Part shown: in pieces, positions 6,991 to 8,749 of the stretch
How positions within the stretch are numbered: position 1 is the stretch's first letter
Layout: each line of letters begins with the position of its first letter
NCBI GenBank assembly: GCA_030638935.1
Contig: DAOWDR010000266.1
Span: 1-8,749, forward strand
Reading direction: 5' to 3'
DNA length: 8,749 nucleotides
Origin: Desulfobacteraceae bacterium
GTDB lineage: Bacteria; Desulfobacterota; Desulfobacteria; Desulfobacterales; Desulfobacteraceae
Notes under the pieces: generated by a model
Database searches by the model: none
The model's input: only the letters and a program-made list of their open reading frames with translations
What the model was told of the DNA's origin: nothing
Translations under genes and position numbers: made by a program

Positions 6991-7101
6991 TCATATCGGC
7001 AAGTTCCGGGTGGCGGTAAGTTTAGTGTTGCATTTGTTACATTCCTTTGTGCCGAGTTTAGATCCTGATTTACATACAGTACCGTGTAGATTGATTGCCA
7101 T
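6991..7101 (-). CDS. Possible small cysteine-containing protein
   Basis: A 36-codon frame starts with MAINLHGTVCKSG and has His6, Cys10, Cys21 and Cys24, an H-x3-C-x10-C-x2-C spacing that could bind a metal such as zinc. Its ATG is preceded on the minus strand by AAGAGGGGG with an 8-base gap to the start, a strong Shine-Dalgarno-like sequence. The same frame is open back to base 7227, but that longer version would begin within the tRNA-Glu gene and run through the tRNA terminator, so the short start is preferred. There is no recognised family, and a promoter is not evident. It may be a real small gene or a chance ORF. Confidence 0.35.
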   Translation of the reverse strand: MAINLHGTVCKSGSKLGTKECNKCNTKLTATRNLPI

Positions 7102-7174
7102 TTTGGTACCCCCTCTTGGTTTGGGTATCCTGAAAGGTGTGTAAATGAGGGCGTTTCTGGAGGGATCTAAACAC

Positions 7175-7203
7175 AAAAAGGTTACATCTGTTAAGACATA
7201 ACC
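7175..7203 (-). terminator. Intrinsic terminator of tRNA-Glu
   Basis: On the minus strand GGTTATGTC (7203-7195) pairs with GATGTAACC (7188-7180), nine pairs including two G-U, around the 6-base loop TTAACA. Five T residues follow (7179-7175). It starts 13 bases after the CCA end of the tRNA, the expected place for the end of this transcript. Confidence 0.75.
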
Positions 7204-7215
7204 CTCTGAGATACT

Positions 7216-7290
7216 TGGTGATCCCACGGGGAATCGAACCCCGGTTTCCGGCGTGAGAGGCCAGCGTCCTAACCGCTAGACGATGGGACC
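7216..7290 (-). tRNA. tRNA-Glu (anticodon CUC)
   Basis: The minus strand folds as a full cloverleaf. The acceptor stem GGTCCCA pairs with TGGGATC; the D-arm contains AGCGGTTAGGA; the anticodon stem CTGGC pairs with GCCGG around the loop CTCTCAC, giving anticodon CTC, which reads GAG; and the T-arm has GGTTCGATTC. The CCA end is encoded (7216-7218) after discriminator A (7219). The mature part without CCA is 7219-7290. The segment TCGTCTAGCGGTTAGGACGC is the usual tRNA-Glu 5' pattern. It lies between the PLDc_N gene and the non-coding stretch, with its own promoter and terminator. Confidence 0.97.
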
Positions 7291-7307
7291 ATAAGTAACG
7301 GCTGTTA

Positions 7308-7334
7308 ATTATACTGGATGGGAAAAAAAGTCAA
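7308..7334 (-). promoter_or_regulatory. Sigma-70-type promoter of tRNA-Glu
   Basis: On the minus strand a perfect -10 TATAAT (7313-7308) is preceded by TTGACT (7334-7329), five of six to the -35 consensus, with a 15-base spacer that is shorter than the usual 17. The -10 ends 17 bases before the tRNA 5' end, leaving a short leader for RNase P to remove. Confidence 0.75.
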
Positions 7335-7347
7335 TAAAAATTCCAGG

Positions 7348-7551
7348 TTAAGCTGGTTTTTTTTGTCCCTTTTTGTATCCAAAAATCAGGTAAATAAGCC
7401 AGCCTACTAGGGGAATCAAGGCGACAAAGTGCCAGAGGACTTTGGTTTTGACTGATCCGAAGTCTTTTTTTATGATATCAATCAGGGCCAGCATAGTCAG
7501 GCCCAATGACAGGGCTGCTATGAGCAGAATATATAAAACAATCTTATCCAT
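7348..7551 (-). CDS. PLDc_N domain small membrane protein
   Basis: This 67-residue protein has two transmembrane helices, about 4-24 and 39-58, joined by LIDIIKKDFGSVKTKVLWHF. That linker and the following PLVGWLIYLIFGYKK match the phospholipase D nuclease N-terminal (PLDc_N) domain, a membrane anchor that occurs alone in many small proteins. No catalytic HKD motif is present, so it is not a phospholipase. The C-terminal tail is lysine-rich and probably cytoplasmic. Its ATG lies 12 bases after the mltB-like stop, and the nearest Shine-Dalgarno-like sequence (AGAAGGA) is about 15 bases away, so translation may depend on coupling to the upstream gene. Its function is unknown beyond membrane association. 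A weak 4-base stem (7343-7356) followed by Ts overlaps its end and merges into the tRNA promoter. Confidence 0.88.
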   Translation of the reverse strand: MDKIVLYILLIAALSLGLTMLALIDIIKKDFGSVKTKVLWHFVALIPLVGWLIYLIFGYKKGQKKPA

Positions 7552-7563
7552 GAAAGTTTTTGT

Positions 7564-8454
7564 TCATCCTTCTTTTAATTTGTCAGAGACTTTTAACAGG
7601 GTGTCTACATAATAGTTGCTGTGGTTATACCGGAACAGAACCTCATGCTGGCGTTGACGGGGAATGCCTGGTTTCCATCCATGGTGTTTGAGATAATTGG
7701 CCACGGATGAGATGGCATCGGCATGGTTGAACAAGTCCACGCGGCCGTCATTGTTGCCATCCTTTGCCAGGGTAAGGGCATTGGAGGGCATGAATTGGGG
7801 GATGCCCATGGCACCAGCATAGGAGCCTTTGATTGATTCCGGAGCAATTTGTTCCCTACTCGTATATTTAATCAGGGCTTTGAGCTCTTGATATCCCCAT
7901 TGGGAACGTTTTTCAACTTTTTTTTCAAATTTTTCCCGGTTGGGTTTTTTCTTGTTCGGGATAGACTGCCAGATACGTTCTTTTAAATTTTTATCGGTCA
8001 GGGCAGCCATGGTGGACAGGGTGTTTATGACAGTGCGCTTGCCAAGATAGCCACCCAGTTGGGTTTCCACCAGCAGAATGGCGGTAATGACGGTTTTGTC
8101 CACGCCATATGTTTTTTCGGCCCGCTCCAGACTTTCCCTGTGGGTTTCCATATACCCACGGGCTTTTGCAATGGGTTTTAAAGCAATAAACTGGTCATAG
8201 TTCAGGCTTGATTCAGAATGAATGAAAAATAAGGATACATCAGAGGGCGTAAAAAATACCTGTTCACTGGAAAAGAGGGTGTTGATTTTTTCCGGGTTGA
8301 AGCCATCCTGTATCAGCCGCTGGGACAATTTGGCAAATTCATTTCCATTTTTGCTCTCTTCTGCAATGACATGGGGAAAACTGAAAGCAAAACAAAGCAG
8401 TACAATGGAGAAAAATTTCGATATCCGTTTGTATGACAATGGCAAAAATTCCAT
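7564..8454 (-). CDS. mltB: MltB-family lytic murein transglycosylase
   Basis: The 296-residue protein has a basic N-terminus and a hydrophobic core (about 12-29) ending in HVIA-EE, a likely signal peptidase I site after Ala31. Cys21 does not sit in a good lipobox, so a soluble periplasmic form is more likely than a lipoprotein. The SLT_2 domain follows: YGVDKTVITAILLVETQLGG contains the expected catalytic Glu130, then GSYAGAMGIPQFMPSN (210-225) and the DGNNDGRVDLFNHADAISS (232-250) signature. It cleaves the MurNAc-GlcNAc bond of peptidoglycan with formation of 1,6-anhydroMurNAc. It probably forms a two-gene unit with the PLDc_N gene 12 bases downstream. A GGGAG-type ribosome site lies somewhat far (12 bases) from the ATG. 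The family is certain; the exact paralogue name is less so. Confidence 0.93.
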   Translation of the reverse strand: MEFLPLSYKRISKFFSIVLLCFAFSFPHVIAEESKNGNEFAKLSQRLIQDGFNPEKINTLFSSEQVFFTPSDVSLFFIHSESSLNYDQFIALKPIAKARGYMETHRESLERAEKTYGVDKTVITAILLVETQLGGYLGKRTVINTLSTMAALTDKNLKERIWQSIPNKKKPNREKFEKKVEKRSQWGYQELKALIKYTSREQIAPESIKGSYAGAMGIPQFMPSNALTLAKDGNNDGRVDLFNHADAISSVANYLKHHGWKPGIPRQRQHEVLFRYNHSNYYVDTLLKVSDKLKEG

Positions 8455-8488
8455 GATAATGTCCGCTCCCTTGCTGTTTTTCGACCGA

Positions 8489-8510
8489 ATCTTGTAAAAT
8501 ATTGCAAGAT
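8489..8510. repeat. Dyad-symmetric site upstream of mltB
   Basis: ATCTTGTAAAA is followed by TATTGCAAGAT; 9 of 11 positions are symmetric. It lies 35 bases upstream of the mltB start, where an operator or a leader hairpin would be expected. The rest of 8455-8656 is AT-rich with no ORF supported and no clear promoter. Confidence 0.35.
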
Positions 8511-8656
8511 GCTAATGGCCCGCATCAATTGTATTTTTTCCCTTATAGCCTATTTTTTTTCTGATTGCATTAAAAAAATACATAACGGCGTGGTCAATGA
8601 CAGGGGGGACAATGATGGGACAGTTTACTAGCAAGGGTATTGGCGGGGAATTCATA

Positions 8657-8698
8657 AAAGCGGTCGGTCCCGGTGGGGTTTCCCACCGGGACCGACTG
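8657..8698 (-). terminator. Strong intrinsic terminator behind the glnA-like gene
   Basis: GTCGGTCCCGGTGGG (8663-8677) and CCCACCGGGACCGAC (8682-8696) form a perfect 15-base stem with a 4-base loop, extended by one G-U and one G-C pair. On the minus strand it is followed by CTTTTATG, a short T-run, and begins 24 bases after the upstream stop codon. The + strand side has only a poor T-tract, so minus-strand termination is favoured. Confidence 0.8.
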
Positions 8699-8722
8699 AT
8701 AATTTCTTAGTTTTAAAAAGGA

Positions 8723-8749
8723 TTAGATGTCATAGTAAAGATAGAATTC
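8723..8749 (-). CDS. glnA: Probable glutamine synthetase, last eight codons (gene begins right of window)
   Basis: On the minus strand the edge reads EFYLYYDI followed by TAA. This matches the usual C-terminus of type I glutamine synthetase (HPxEFxLYYDI/V, as I remember it), the cytoplasmic enzyme that makes glutamine from glutamate and ammonia. A strong terminator follows 24 bases after the stop, consistent with the end of a well-expressed gene. With only eight residues visible, the call is suggestive; another frame (ending TSNPF and a stop) is also open. Confidence 0.5.
   Translation of the reverse strand, partial: EFYLYYDI

Noticed and set aside
6991..7227. 78-codon version of the small minus-strand ORF
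   Set aside because: Its start lies inside the tRNA-Glu gene and its first half is occupied by the tRNA terminator. Only the 36-codon internal start has a good ribosome binding site.
7336..7356. Terminator at the end of the PLDc_N gene (CCAG/CTGG stem then Ts)
   Set aside because: A four-base stem is too weak to call alone and it overlaps the tRNA promoter; it is mentioned only as context.
8744..8749. EcoRI site GAATTC exactly at the right edge, hinting at a cloned fragment
   Set aside because: Another GAATTC lies at 8648-8653 and the left edge has none, so there is no support for a cloning junction.

Overview
The window looks like chromosomal DNA from an anaerobic deltaproteobacterium, probably of the Desulfobacteraceae type. 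I infer this from the moderate GC content, the gene style (a B12-dependent radical SAM enzyme and a StlD/DarB ketosynthase beside ordinary housekeeping genes) and my recollection of similar protein sets in sulfate reducers. No sequence marker here fixes the genus.

Left part (1-4095, + strand): a tightly packed operon that enters from the left edge. In order it holds the 3' end of a beta-ketoacyl-synthase-like gene, a 140-residue protein with a helix-turn-helix-like C-terminal half, a BtrH-type acyltransferase/peptidase-fold protein, an ABC ATPase, an ABC-2 permease and a free-standing acyl carrier protein. Gene junctions are overlapping or separated by 1-15 bases, so the set is very likely co-transcribed. 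It ends at a hairpin (4155-4193) that separates it from a convergent operon.

Middle (4258-6744, - strand): a two-gene operon made of a B12-binding radical SAM enzyme followed by a StlD/DarB-family KAS III-like ketosynthase. Together the two halves look like an acyl/polyketide pathway: chain made or loaded on the ACP, C-C condensation by the StlD/DarB enzyme, radical tailoring, release or transfer by the BtrH-like protein, and export by the ABC pair. The product is unknown. No DarA-type cyclase is present in the window, so a dialkylresorcinol cannot be claimed.

Right part (6745-8749, - strand): ordinary chromosome. A mostly non-coding stretch carries several small inverted repeats and a possible 36-codon cysteine-containing ORF. 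It is followed by a complete tRNA-Glu(CUC) unit with a recognisable promoter and an intrinsic terminator, then a two-gene unit (mltB-like lytic transglycosylase and a PLDc_N small membrane protein). The edge carries a strong hairpin terminator behind what looks like the last eight codons of glnA. No mobile elements, CRISPR arrays or rRNA genes were seen.
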